A stretch of DNA of 38,497 nt. Origin: an uncultured Mailhella sp. (lineage in GTDB: Bacteria > Desulfobacterota > Desulfovibrionia > Desulfovibrionales > Desulfovibrionaceae). The position numbers and the translations under genes were made by a program. The DNA lies in contig CAJTRG010000014.1 in the NCBI GenBank assembly GCA_910578585.1, positions 1 through 38,497 on the forward strand, written 5' to 3'. Below are positions 22,886 to 31,854 of the stretch, in pieces; position 1 is the stretch's first letter; the number at the start of each line of letters is the position of its first letter. The notes below the pieces were generated by a model. That model did no database searches, was not told where the DNA came from, and saw only the letters and a program-made list of their open reading frames with translations.

Positions 22886-24871
22886 ATGAATATAACTTTG
22901 CAGAATATTTCAAAAGCCTATGGCGGCAGAGATATTTTAACCGACTTTTCTTTAGATGTTGTTGACGGCATGCGCCTTTGCGTCTGCGGCCCAAACGGAA
23001 GCGGTAAATCTACCCTTATCCGCATTATGGCGCAGGCTTCTCCCCCTGACGCCGGACGCGTGATCACGCCTAAAAATTGCCGTGTTGGCTATGTGGAACA
23101 AATCATTGAAGAAGATGAGCTGGACTGCGAACTTTTATCCTGGGTGCAGTCTGCCCTTCCTGATTGGGGTGACTTTTGGCAGGAATGGGATAAAGCCCAC
23201 AGAGAAAACGATGAACAGACGCTGAATCGTCTCATGGCCAAGCAACACGAGCTTGAAGCACAATTTGGCTATAATCCGGAACAAAAAGCCCAGACTGTTC
23301 TTTCCGGTTTAGGTTTTTCAAAAAATAAATGGACACTCAGTCTGCGCAAGCTTTCAGGCGGCTGGCGTGAACGCGCAAAGCTTGCCCGCGTGCTTGTGGC
23401 CGGGGCTGATGTCCTGCTCCTTGACGAACCTACCAACCATTTGGATTTGGATGCTGTTGAATGGCTTGAGGAATTTTTGCTTTCTTTCAAGGGTTCACTG
23501 ATTTTTGTTGCCCACGATAGAGTTTTTATGGATCATATCAGTACCCATGTGCTCTATTTAGGTGCGTCAAAACCTATTTTGCGGAAAGCAACCTTTTCTC
23601 AATTCCTTGAAATGCAGGAAGAAATTGAAGAACAGCGTGAACGCGAAGCCAAAAAACTTGCGGAAGATTTAAACCATAAAATGGAATTTATCCGCCGTTT
23701 CAAAGCAAAGGCAACCAAAGCCCGCCAAGCTGCCTCCCGGCAAAAGCAAGCCAAACGCCTTCAAAAAGAAATGGAAAATTACCGTCCTGAACCCAAGCGG
23801 CGTGAACTTTCTTTCAAATGGCCGGAAGCAAGCAAAAGTGAAAAAGTTGTTCTTTCTGTTGCGGATTTATATTTTGAATTTCCTGACGGTGTCAGCCTGT
23901 GGAAGAAATTGACCTTTACTCTTTTCCGTGGTCAGCGCGTGGGACTTGTAGGGCATAATGGCTGCGGCAAGTCCACATTACTCAAGATTTTAGCAGGCAA
24001 ACTCGCCAAAACCAACGGACAAATTCAAATGGGATCGCTGACCAAACTTGGCTATTACAGCCAGCAGCAAACAGAAACCCTGGAACTGAAAGGCACTGTG
24101 CTGGGTGAAATGCGCCGTCTCTCTGACCCGCGCACCACAGAAGAAGAACTCATGAGCGTGCTGGGGCTTTTCCTCTTGGGACAGGATTATTTTGACAGAC
24201 AAGTTGCCGGACTTTCCGGGGGTGAACGAAGCAGACTTGCCCTTGCTGTCTTATTTTTGGCCCGCTGCAATTTCCTTGTTCTGGACGAACCCACCAACCA
24301 CCTTGATTTGGAAAGCCGCGAAGCCCTTTGCGATGCTTTGGAAAATTTTGACGGCACCGTTTTGCTGGTTGCCCACGACCGGCATTTGCTCGCCACCTGT
24401 GTGGATGAAATTTGGGAAGTCACGAAAGATGGCTTGATTATTTATGAAAATGGCTTTGAAGAATACGAAGAAGCTCGTCAAAAAGAGAAGCAAAAAAGTA
24501 AAATCCATGCCATTGGCTCAGCTGGCACAGAAACGCAAGACCCGGAAAGCATAAAATCAAGCCTTTCCCGTGAAGAGCAAAAACGCATTAAACGCGAGCA
24601 GGCTGAACAGCGCAATCAGCTTTCCCGCATGCTGAAGCCTTTGCAGGAACAATATGAAAAGCTTGAACAACAAATGGAAGCAACCCTGCAAAAGCAAACT
24701 GAATTAGAAGAACTGCTTGCCACGCAGGAAGTGTATGCGGACGGACAAAGAGCCAGTCAGCTTCTCAAGGATTTTCATGCTATTCAAATCCAGGCTGAAC
24801 AGGAACTGGAAGTTCTCAGCGAACTGGAAGCGCAAATCAATGCATTAAAAGAAAAATCTCAAGCAATTTAA
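22886..24871 (+). CDS. ABC-F family ATPase (Uup/EttA-like translation factor)
   Basis: Two ABC domains lie in one chain with no membrane part. Walker A motifs are GPNGSGKST (about 34-42) and GHNGCGKST. Signatures are LSGGWRERAKLARV and LSGGERSRLALAV. Walker B is DVLLLDEPTNHLDL and NFLVLDEPTNHLDL. A charged interdomain linker and a C-terminal coiled coil (about 560-655) place it nearer Uup/ABCF3-type proteins. These act on the ribosome E site or in ribosome quality control. No Shine-Dalgarno sequence is seen before ATG 22886, which is unusual among its neighbours. Confidence 0.94.
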   Translation: MNITLQNISKAYGGRDILTDFSLDVVDGMRLCVCGPNGSGKSTLIRIMAQASPPDAGRVITPKNCRVGYVEQIIEEDELDCELLSWVQSALPDWGDFWQEWDKAHRENDEQTLNRLMAKQHELEAQFGYNPEQKAQTVLSGLGFSKNKWTLSLRKLSGGWRERAKLARVLVAGADVLLLDEPTNHLDLDAVEWLEEFLLSFKGSLIFVAHDRVFMDHISTHVLYLGASKPILRKATFSQFLEMQEEIEEQREREAKKLAEDLNHKMEFIRRFKAKATKARQAASRQKQAKRLQKEMENYRPEPKRRELSFKWPEASKSEKVVLSVADLYFEFPDGVSLWKKLTFTLFRGQRVGLVGHNGCGKSTLLKILAGKLAKTNGQIQMGSLTKLGYYSQQQTETLELKGTVLGEMRRLSDPRTTEEELMSVLGLFLLGQDYFDRQVAGLSGGERSRLALAVLFLARCNFLVLDEPTNHLDLESREALCDALENFDGTVLLVAHDRHLLATCVDEIWEVTKDGLIIYENGFEEYEEARQKEKQKSKIHAIGSAGTETQDPESIKSSLSREEQKRIKREQAEQRNQLSRMLKPLQEQYEKLEQQMEATLQKQTELEELLATQEVYADGQRASQLLKDFHAIQIQAEQELEVLSELEAQINALKEKSQAI

Positions 24872-24878
24872 GGATAAT

Positions 24879-25724
24879 ATGAAAAATTCTGTTCCCTTTG
24901 CCTGCCCTTCCTATGTTATTCCTGCCTCAGTGCAGGAAAATATCCAATTTTTAAAAGGCAAAGTATCAGAAATTGCGCTGATTTGTTTTGAACCTTCCCT
25001 GCCAATTATCAAGGATTTACTTCCTTTTCGCGGGGCATGGCACATCCATTTACCCTATCATGTGCCCCATGATTTTTATAAACATCCTGAAAAATATGAA
25101 GATTTTTCTTTTCAATATTCAGAACAAACAATCTGGAAGAACTGTTGGGAACAGGCAAATTCCCTTGCTGATATTGAAAATTTTGCACGTGTCTGCATTA
25201 CCATTACCAAGCATTGCAGGCAATTAAAACCTAAACATTGTGTTCTGCATTTACCTAAATCCCACCTGCAAAATGCCGAGCCGTATTTAAAGCATTTTCT
25301 CAAAATTTGGGAGCAGGAACTTCCTCTTGAACTCCTTTGTCTGGAAAATGTCAAAAATGCATCCTGGTTGGATTTTAGAGAAAGCATTCTCTCCTCTTCC
25401 TGTTCTCTTTGTTTTGATGTTGCCCATGCTCTGACCTATGAGCAAACAGCCTGCTTCGAGGATAAAGAATGCATGAAAAAGGTAAAAGTCGTGCACTGGT
25501 CAGCCCCCTATGAGAAAAATAGTGAGCAAAACGGACTAGATAAACATTTAAACCTAAATAACTTGATAAACCATACAGACTATTGTATAAAAGTCTTAAA
25601 AAATATTGCCCCAACAGCAACGCATGTTTTGGAAATATTTTCCTGGGAAGAAATTGAAAAATCAAAAGATTTCTTTTTCCAGCTATTTCAGTATATTGAA
25701 CAAGCGTCAAACCAGGCAGGATAG
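24879..25724 (+). CDS. TIM-barrel phosphodiesterase, probably cobamide-remodelling CbiR
   Basis: A xylose-isomerase/AP-endonuclease-2-like barrel of 281 residues. Visible blocks are CPSYVIPASVQENIQFL, WHIHLPYHVPHDF, LLCLENVKN, LCFDVAHAL and HVLEIFSWEEI, with His, Glu and Asp spaced as metal ligands. The opening and the HIHLP block resemble CbiR, which cuts the nucleotide loop of cobamides so that another lower ligand can be installed. A general sugar-phosphate isomerase/epimerase-like protein is the alternative. It starts 7 nt after the ABC-F stop and ends 1 nt before the DHH gene, so it is cotranscribed with both. Confidence 0.6.
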   Translation: MKNSVPFACPSYVIPASVQENIQFLKGKVSEIALICFEPSLPIIKDLLPFRGAWHIHLPYHVPHDFYKHPEKYEDFSFQYSEQTIWKNCWEQANSLADIENFARVCITITKHCRQLKPKHCVLHLPKSHLQNAEPYLKHFLKIWEQELPLELLCLENVKNASWLDFRESILSSSCSLCFDVAHALTYEQTACFEDKECMKKVKVVHWSAPYEKNSEQNGLDKHLNLNNLINHTDYCIKVLKNIAPTATHVLEIFSWEEIEKSKDFFFQLFQYIEQASNQAG

Positions 25725-25725
25725 T

Positions 25726-26814
25726 ATGGCTTATTTTCGTGTACTCAATACACAACTTGCAAAGATACAATCTTTACTCGATAAAAATGAGAGCTGGCTT
25801 ATTCTCATCAATGCCGACCCTGACGCTATGGCCAGCGCGTTAGCCCTGCAGCGGCTTCTCAGCAAAAAAGTCAAAAGCGTGCACATTGCAAGGATCAATA
25901 CCATTACTCGTCCCGATAATCTGGCAATGATAAAGAAACTCCATATTCATATGCGAACATGGGAAGAAAACATGCGAAAGAAATATCAAAAATTTGCCAT
26001 TGTTGATTCCCAGCCTCACCACAGCCCATTTTTCAAAAATATTCCTTTCTCCATTGTTATTGACCACCACCCGCTCCCCCACAAAGATAATGCTCCGCTG
26101 CTCACGCCTGAAAATGTATATGATATCCGCCCTGATTATGGATCTACAAGCACTATGCTCGTAGAATATTTGTATAACGCGCAAATTCGCCCCGGACGTT
26201 ATCTTGCCACAGCTCTGCAATATGGCATTCGCACAGATACAGGCACTTTTGGCAGACAAACAACAGAAGTGGACTTGCGCGCCTATCACTATATGGTACG
26301 CTATGCCGACCAAAATTTGCTCACCCAAATTTTGCGAAGTGAATATTTTCTGAATTGGCTTCCCTATTTCTCCCATGCTTTTGAAAAGCTCCGTCCTTGC
26401 GGGCTTGGGCATTTTACTTATTTAACAGATGTGGAAAGCCCTGATATTCTTGTGGTGATTGCAGACTTCTTCCTGCGCGTGTATGGATTAAAATATATTA
26501 TTGTTTCAGGGGTATATGAGAGAACTGCCATTTGTATTTTCCGCGGCAGCAAATACAATTTAGGAGAACTTGCCCAAAAATCCTTTAGTGATATTGGTTC
26601 AGCAGGCGGACACAGCGCGCTGGCACGCGCTGAAATTTCTCTCAAAATGCTCAAGGAAAAGAATCCAAGTTTGCATATTGATTACAGACGGAAAAAACAG
26701 AAAGAAGAAACCCACAAACAAATTGAAAATATACTTTTTACACAATTAAAATTAAATGGCTCTGCAAAACAAATTAACAAACAAGCCCCAGAAAACAAAA
26801 ATAACTGCAAATAA
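25726..26814 (+). CDS. DHH-family phosphoesterase (NrnA-like)
   Basis: The 362-residue protein has NADPDAMAS (29-37), a serial Asp motif, the diagnostic DHH at 113-115 (IDHHP), the DTGTFGRQTTEVD block, and a DHHA1 domain ending with GSAGGHSALARAE. NrnA-type enzymes degrade nanoRNAs and 3',5'-pAp with Mn. I place the start at ATG 25726, which has AGGA upstream and lies 1 nt after the previous stop. The frame also extends back to 25606 inside the CbiR-like gene, but that has no start signal. A Lys/Gln-rich tail of about 50 residues is extra. Confidence 0.9.
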   Translation: MAYFRVLNTQLAKIQSLLDKNESWLILINADPDAMASALALQRLLSKKVKSVHIARINTITRPDNLAMIKKLHIHMRTWEENMRKKYQKFAIVDSQPHHSPFFKNIPFSIVIDHHPLPHKDNAPLLTPENVYDIRPDYGSTSTMLVEYLYNAQIRPGRYLATALQYGIRTDTGTFGRQTTEVDLRAYHYMVRYADQNLLTQILRSEYFLNWLPYFSHAFEKLRPCGLGHFTYLTDVESPDILVVIADFFLRVYGLKYIIVSGVYERTAICIFRGSKYNLGELAQKSFSDIGSAGGHSALARAEISLKMLKEKNPSLHIDYRRKKQKEETHKQIENILFTQLKLNGSAKQINKQAPENKNNCK

Positions 26815-26826
26815 AATGAGGTAGCT

Positions 26827-27189
26827 ATGTTCAGTCATGAATTTTTAACCGACCTTTTTCCACCAGAACGCACGAATGAATTTTTTGAAGCTCTTTTTGG
26901 CGATGCTGAAGACGGCGCTTATGATATAAAAATGAGCTATCAGGGTCAGGACGGCAAGACACTCAAATTTTATTTTGAACTCCATGCCCGCCCTCATCAA
27001 TGCCTGCGCTGCAATCTGACCACGGGCCTGCCTCCAGTATTTGAAAGACATCCCATTATTGCCGTCAAAACCATGGCAGAAAAAATTGCCAAAGAAGCAG
27101 GTTTTGCAAAACATACATGGAAAATCGGGCCAACTATTCAATACAGCGAAGCTGTTCACTATGTCCCTTTATACGTGAGTGAAGCGTAA
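26827..27189 (+). CDS. Small conserved protein of unknown function (120 aa)
   Basis: This matches, from memory, a short family that is frequent in Desulfovibrio genomes and often carries a meaningless eukaryotic-sounding database name. Features are FPPERTNEFFEALFGDAEDGAYDI, then beta strands, one CLRC pair, the segment TTGLPPVFERHPII and a C-terminal HYVPL. It is soluble, with no signal peptide. The start has GAGG 6 nt upstream, 12 nt after the DHH gene. It is the last gene of the run and is followed by repeat copy 3. Confidence 0.8.
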   Translation: MFSHEFLTDLFPPERTNEFFEALFGDAEDGAYDIKMSYQGQDGKTLKFYFELHARPHQCLRCNLTTGLPPVFERHPIIAVKTMAEKIAKEAGFAKHTWKIGPTIQYSEAVHYVPLYVSEA

Positions 27190-27202
27190 AAATATTTTAT
27201 TT

Positions 27203-27281
27203 TTCTTGGGGGAAATGATTTCCCCCATTCCCCCTCAGCTCAAAACCGTTATAGACGTTGTCTATAACGGTTTTGTTTTAT
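27203..27281 (+). repeat. Two-hairpin intergenic repeat, copy 3
   Basis: Hairpin B (27208-27226) pairs GGGGGAAA with TTTCCCCC around TGA. After a C-rich spacer, hairpin A has perfect 16-bp arms (27241-27256 and 27260-27275) around GTT. A T-rich tail follows. It lies between converging genes (stop 27189 and stop 27373), in the same order and position as copy 2. The hairpin A arms differ between copies only at one or two bases; the loop is free to vary. Confidence 0.9.
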
Positions 27282-27372
27282 TATATATTTTAAAAGCAGT
27301 TACAAAAAAATATAAAAAATTATATTAAAAAATTTTTCCCTGCAAAAATTTTCAATATTTAATAAAAATGCT

Positions 27373-28617
27373 CTATCGTTCTGACCAAAGAACACGCTTA
27401 TTTTTGACATTGAGCCTGCCAAGGATTAAGCCGTTCCAGGCTAAAAAGACATGTTTTTCTTTATAGTCACAGGAAAAACTTTGTCCGGACAATAAGCCTT
27501 TGATTTTCTCTATGCCCTCTTTGCCCTCAAAATCGATAACTGGCAAATCACCAGCCATACGCACACGCGGGGATAACTGCACTTCTTTGGATTTGCCTGC
27601 TTTCCCCATATACATGCCCTGCCATGCAAAATTGGCCGGCAAATATTTTGCCTGTTCATGCACAAAATGAATACTGTCTTTAAAGACAGCCACATCCCCA
27701 TATTCAAGATATTGCTCAGAAATTCCGAGTTGTTGTACATATTTTTTGGGTAAAGGCTCACCCCATGTTTTTTCTTCAGGAAAATAACTTGTGCCTGTAT
27801 TTTGTTTGCGCAAGCGTGCTACAAAAAATCCCTGTGTATCTCCCATTCGTGGAGAAAGCCGCCAGACACCGTCCATGCCAAGAAGTGGTTCATCCATCAC
27901 AAATTCAGGAAGTGCAGGCAATTTTTCCAATTTCAGACCAAGCTCTTCAAGGGCAAAACGAACTTGCTCTTCATTTTCTTCAATATTGGTTGTACACGTT
28001 GAATAAACCAGCACGCCGCCCGGTTTTAATAAACGTTCTGCCTTTTTGAGGAGTTCCTTTTGCAGCGTCACAAGGGGAAGTGTTTTTTCCTCTTTCCACA
28101 TTTCCATCACTTTAGGATTTTTCTCAATGGTTCCCCAGCCGCTGCAAGGCGGGTCAAGCTGAATATAGTCACACATCCCTTCAGGAAGCTCAATATGCTG
28201 TCCTTCAAAGCAGCAGGAGGCAGTTTGAAATAAGCCCATTTGCTGTAAATTTCTGCGCAAAGTTGCAAGGCGCTGAGGCGAAACTTCATTGCCCAAGACA
28301 AAGCCCGTTTCCCCTACAATTTGTGCCAATTGCCCGGTCTTACTTCCGGGACTTGCGCACATATCAAGGACAAAAGCGCCTTTATCCGGCATAAGTGCCA
28401 CAGGAGGAAGCATGGACGCTCTATCTTGAATATACAAAAAGCCAAAGAAACTTGCCAGCGATGAACCAAGAGAAAAAGGCTCATCCACCAAGCGGCAGGA
28501 AGAAGCAAAAAATTCTTCCTGCTCCCAGGAAAAGCCTTGCAATTTCAGCATTTCTTCAACTTTTTTTCTTTCTTCACCCTGACAAACGAAACGGAACGAA
28601 CGCTTATATTGTTTCAT
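27373..28617 (-). CDS. RNA m5C methyltransferase, NOL1/NOP2/Sun family (RsmF-like)
   Basis: SAM-dependent enzymes of this family make 5-methylcytosine in rRNA or tRNA. The signatures are LDMCASPGSKTGQLAQ (SAM site), LDPPCSGWGTIEKNP (first Cys, release) and VYSTCTTNIEENEEQV (second Cys, nucleophile). The C-terminal 130 residues match the RsmF-type extra RNA-binding domain. I place the start at 28617 (MKQYKRSF), giving 414 residues. The open frame to 28734 would overlap the divergent gene and has a non-native-looking N-terminus. The gap to the divergent gene holds the promoters. Confidence 0.9.
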   Translation of the reverse strand: MKQYKRSFRFVCQGEERKKVEEMLKLQGFSWEQEEFFASSCRLVDEPFSLGSSLASFFGFLYIQDRASMLPPVALMPDKGAFVLDMCASPGSKTGQLAQIVGETGFVLGNEVSPQRLATLRRNLQQMGLFQTASCCFEGQHIELPEGMCDYIQLDPPCSGWGTIEKNPKVMEMWKEEKTLPLVTLQKELLKKAERLLKPGGVLVYSTCTTNIEENEEQVRFALEELGLKLEKLPALPEFVMDEPLLGMDGVWRLSPRMGDTQGFFVARLRKQNTGTSYFPEEKTWGEPLPKKYVQQLGISEQYLEYGDVAVFKDSIHFVHEQAKYLPANFAWQGMYMGKAGKSKEVQLSPRVRMAGDLPVIDFEGKEGIEKIKGLLSGQSFSCDYKEKHVFLAWNGLILGRLNVKNKRVLWSER

Positions 28618-28732
28618 AAAATTAACCTGTATGCTATTACTTGCAACAATCGCAAAAACAAGATATAAAGGGAAAATCTTGTTAAGACAAGTAAAAGAAA
28701 CAATGAAATATTGACAAATACAAGGAGAATAC

Positions 28733-30343
28733 ATGCGTATTTCTGTTTTAGCAACGGCACTCTTGAGCCTTTTCTTCTTTGCACACGATGCAAATGCAGC
28801 CAGTTACGCTATTGCCCCATTTCAAGTAAATGGTTCTAATAGTTATCAATATTTAAAAACTGCTGTTCCCCCCATGTTGAATTCACGTCTCTTTAAAGCT
28901 TCTGTAAATGAACCTGTTGCAAGCCAGGACAGCCTCACCTCTGCAAAAGCTCCAACAACACAAAAAGCAGCACAGGATTTACGGAAAAAACATAAAGCTG
29001 ATTACCTTATTTACGGTACAGTCAATGTTATTGGTGATACCGCAAGCGTAGATGTAAGCGTTGTTGGCAACAATAATTATTTTTGGCAGAAATCAGCCCA
29101 AAATACTGTCAATAATCTGCTCACCAGCGTAAACTCACTCGCCGGCAACATCAATCAGGAAGTCTTCAAAACAAGTGCTGCTCCCAGTCAGGCAAAAGGC
29201 AGCAATTCCTTTATTAATGCAGAAACAGGTGCACCCAATATGGGCTATTTGAACCCCGAACTTCGCTACCAAGGTGTTGAAACCAATAAAGCCCGTACTC
29301 AAACCTTACCCTTTGAATCAACAGGCATGCAAATCGCGGACTTGAACGGCAATGGCTTTAATGAAATTTTACTGGGCAGTGAAAATGAAGTTATCGTCTT
29401 TACCTATGAAAACACCCAGTTGAAAGAACTTGCCCGCAAAAAGCTCTATGCTTCAGCCAATATCCTGCGTCTGAGCATTCTGCCTTATAAAGGAAGAAAT
29501 TATATTGTTGTCGCCACATGTGACGAAACAAATAACGACGCCAGAAGCTATATTTTATTATTCAATGGCAGCCAAATCCAAGAAGTTACCAATACGCGCT
29601 ATTATTTGAATGTTGCAAAAACAACTGCTCATGGCGAACCTGAACTTATTGGACAAAATGCAGACGTTACCCGCTTTGTAAAGGGTGCAGTTTTCAGAGT
29701 TAATTTTGACGGAAAAAGCATTTCTAAAGGAACCAATTTAAGCATGCTTCCAAGCAAAGCTGATCTCTTTAACTTTACCTATGTTCCTTCAAATCAAGAT
29801 TCTGGTGATGTTATTGCTATTATTGACGATCAGGATCGCCTCAACATTTTTAATACTGCTGGAAAAATCCTTTCAAAATCTGAAGAATACTATGCCAGCA
29901 CTGCAAACAGTGTATCTGTTACCCGTGATATTGGCGGTTTTGTTTCCAAAGAAGGTAAAATTGATGAATTCCTTCACTATGTTCCAAGCGCAATAAATAT
30001 TACGGATATTGATAATGATGGAAAATATGAAATGATTTTGACAAAACCTTTAAGTGTTGCCGCAAACGTTTTAAACAACTACCGTAATTATTCACAAAGT
30101 GAAGTGCATGCACTTGTCTGGGACGGTGTGGGCGCAAACCTTTTATGGAAAACTCGCCGCATTAAAGGCACAATTACAGATGTAAAAGTTGCAGACCCCA
30201 ATAACGACGGCGTACTTGACCTTGTTGTCAATGTTAATACTTATCCAGGAACTTTGGGCGCAGGTAAAATTAGAACCTTTATTACCCTTTATCCATTAAA
30301 TACAGAAAATATTGACGCAGGGGCAATCAATTTTGCAGAATAA
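28733..30343 (+). CDS. Exported FG-GAP/VCBS-like repeat protein
   Basis: A 536-residue protein with a cleavable signal peptide ending in DANAAS near residue 23. The N-terminal domain (about 24-155) resembles a TolB-N/GNA1162-like fold (ADYLIYGTVNVIGDTASVDVSVV). The rest is beta-propeller-like, with Ca-binding-type loops such as ADLNGNGFNEILLG, TDIDNDGKYEMIL and ADPNNDGVLDLVV. It is probably periplasmic and its partner is unknown. AAGGAG at 28722-28727 sets the start, and a strong terminator follows the stop, so it is a single-gene unit. Confidence 0.9.
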   Translation: MRISVLATALLSLFFFAHDANAASYAIAPFQVNGSNSYQYLKTAVPPMLNSRLFKASVNEPVASQDSLTSAKAPTTQKAAQDLRKKHKADYLIYGTVNVIGDTASVDVSVVGNNNYFWQKSAQNTVNNLLTSVNSLAGNINQEVFKTSAAPSQAKGSNSFINAETGAPNMGYLNPELRYQGVETNKARTQTLPFESTGMQIADLNGNGFNEILLGSENEVIVFTYENTQLKELARKKLYASANILRLSILPYKGRNYIVVATCDETNNDARSYILLFNGSQIQEVTNTRYYLNVAKTTAHGEPELIGQNADVTRFVKGAVFRVNFDGKSISKGTNLSMLPSKADLFNFTYVPSNQDSGDVIAIIDDQDRLNIFNTAGKILSKSEEYYASTANSVSVTRDIGGFVSKEGKIDEFLHYVPSAINITDIDNDGKYEMILTKPLSVAANVLNNYRNYSQSEVHALVWDGVGANLLWKTRRIKGTITDVKVADPNNDGVLDLVVNVNTYPGTLGAGKIRTFITLYPLNTENIDAGAINFAE

Positions 30344-30347
30344 GAGC

Positions 30348-30371
30348 AGCCCGCTTCGGCGGGCTTTTTTT
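30348..30371 (+). terminator. Intrinsic terminator
   Basis: AGCCCGC-TTCG-GCGGGCT, a 7-bp stem with a stable UUCG tetraloop, runs into seven T. It separates the FG-GAP gene from the DUF1844-argF pair. Confidence 0.95.
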
Positions 30372-30405
30372 GCAATTTTCCAACCTGCAGAAAAGGGAGA
30401 AACGC

Positions 30406-30666
30406 ATGGATAAAAATATGCAATTACCAGAAGTAACCTTTTCAACCTTTATTCTTTCTCTTGCCTCTTCTACGCTTATGCATTTAGGCGAAGTTCCTGA
30501 TCCCGATACCGGTAAAATTGAAAAGAATATCGTTCTGGCTAAACACAGTGTTGATTTGCTCAATATGCTTGGAGATAAATTCAACAACGGCCTCACTGAT
30601 GATGAAAAGAAATTACTCCAAGATGTTCTCTATGAAGTAAAAATTAAATACGTACAACAAGCATAA
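30406..30666 (+). CDS. DUF1844 family protein
   Basis: An 86-residue protein with the family core LPEVTFSTFILSLASSTLMHLGEVPDPDTGK, then AKHSVDLLNML, and DDEKKLLQDVLYEVKIKYV. It is probably helical and its function is unknown. ATG 30406 has GGGAGA upstream; the earlier in-frame codons overlap the terminator. It precedes argF by 14 nt, an arrangement often seen in sulfate reducers, so cotranscription is expected. Confidence 0.92.
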   Translation: MDKNMQLPEVTFSTFILSLASSTLMHLGEVPDPDTGKIEKNIVLAKHSVDLLNMLGDKFNNGLTDDEKKLLQDVLYEVKIKYVQQA

Positions 30667-30680
30667 TATAAGGAAAAAAT

Positions 30681-31691
30681 ATGGCAGTTTCTCGCATTGG
30701 CAAAGACTTTTTAAAAATTGCAGATTTATCAAAAGAAGAAATTCTCTATCTCCTCGATGCTGCAGCATTTCTAAAAAAAGCAAATAAAGCCGGTAAAGAA
30801 CAAAAATATATGCAAGGCAAAAAAATTGCTTTGATTTTTGAAAAAGATTCCACCAGAACACGCTGCTCTTTTGAATGTGCAGCTTTTGACCAGGGAGGAC
30901 ACGCCATTTACCTTGGTTCAAGCGGTTCACAAATTGGGAAAAAAGAGTCCATGGCTGATACTGCCCGCGTGCTTTCCCGTATGTTTGACGGCATTGAATA
31001 CCGCGGCTATGGGCAGGAAATCGTGGAAACATTGGCAAAATATGCAGATGTGCCTGTCTGGAACGGCCTCACCAATGAGGCCCACCCTACGCAAATTCTG
31101 GCAGATTTTCTGACCATGCGTGAGCACAGCAAGAAAGATTTATCCGAAGTTTCTTTTGCCTATATAGGCGACTCCCGCTATAATATGGCAAATTCACTTA
31201 TGATTGGGGCATCCATTATGGGCATGGATGTGCGGATTATTGCGCCAAAATCTTTGCAGCCAGAACAAAAATATCAGGACATGGCAAAAGATTTTGCAAA
31301 AAAATCTCAGGCAAAAATTACTGTGACTGAATATATCGAAGAAGGCGTTAAAAACTGCGACTTTCTGTATACTGATGTTTGGGTTTCCATGGGCGAACCC
31401 AAAGAAGTTTGGGCTGAACGCATTGCGCTTTTAAAACCCTATCAAATCAACAGCAATGTTATGGCATTAACGCAAAATCCAAATTGCAAATTCCTGCACT
31501 GCCTGCCGGCTTTCCATGATCGAAATACCACAATCGGCGAACAAATCTATCAGGAATTTGGCCTGGATGGCATTGAAGTCAGCAACGAAGTTTTTGAATC
31601 CGAGGCTTCCCTTGTCTTTGACGAAGCAGAAAACCGCCTGCACACCATTAAAGCCGTTATGGTCTCCAGCTTTGCGGATGTTTTAAACTAA
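30681..31691 (+). CDS. argF: Ornithine carbamoyltransferase
   Basis: It makes citrulline from ornithine and carbamoyl phosphate in arginine synthesis. The 336-residue chain has FEKDSTRTRCSFE (carbamoyl-phosphate site, STRTR), HPTQILADFLT, and the ornithine-site motif FLHCLPAFHD. AAGGA lies before the start. argG, a common next gene, is absent here; a terminator follows instead. Confidence 0.97.
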   Translation: MAVSRIGKDFLKIADLSKEEILYLLDAAAFLKKANKAGKEQKYMQGKKIALIFEKDSTRTRCSFECAAFDQGGHAIYLGSSGSQIGKKESMADTARVLSRMFDGIEYRGYGQEIVETLAKYADVPVWNGLTNEAHPTQILADFLTMREHSKKDLSEVSFAYIGDSRYNMANSLMIGASIMGMDVRIIAPKSLQPEQKYQDMAKDFAKKSQAKITVTEYIEEGVKNCDFLYTDVWVSMGEPKEVWAERIALLKPYQINSNVMALTQNPNCKFLHCLPAFHDRNTTIGEQIYQEFGLDGIEVSNEVFESEASLVFDEAENRLHTIKAVMVSSFADVLN

Positions 31692-31737
31692 CTTTCATTT
31701 TTTCTATTTAATTATTCTTTTATAAAACATAAAAATC

Positions 31738-31769
31738 AGATCTGCTTTTCATATAAGCAGGTCTTTTTT
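31738..31769 (+). terminator. Intrinsic terminator of argF
   Basis: AGATCTGCTT and AAGCAGGTCT form a 10-bp stem with one U-G pair and a loop TTCATAT, followed by a T-run. Confidence 0.9.
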
Positions 31770-31812
31770 ATAATCTCGCAAATTTCCCTTTCTCACGTAA
31801 GTGTCCCCCGGC

Positions 31813-31838
31813 TTGACAAACATATATATATATATATT
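31813..31838 (+). promoter_or_regulatory. Promoter with an (AT)8 repeat in the spacer, upstream of the MBOAT gene
   Basis: The consensus -35 box TTGACA (31813-31818) is followed by AAC, eight AT units (31822-31837) and T. The best -10 is TATATT (31833-31838) at a spacing of only 14 nt. One more AT unit gives 16 and two give 18 nt, so repeat slippage should switch strength. The ATG at 31855 lies 16 nt beyond the -10. Confidence 0.6.
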
Positions 31839-31854
31839 GGGCGAGGGGGGAATT

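Noticed and set aside
22860..22886. Leaderless start for the ABC-F gene
   Set aside because: CATACT lies at a suitable distance before the ATG, but no convincing -35 box accompanies it; only the lack of a Shine-Dalgarno sequence is solid.
78..27281. CRISPR-like or tandem repeat array
   Set aside because: The three copies are thousands of bases apart, palindromic, intergenic and without spacers.
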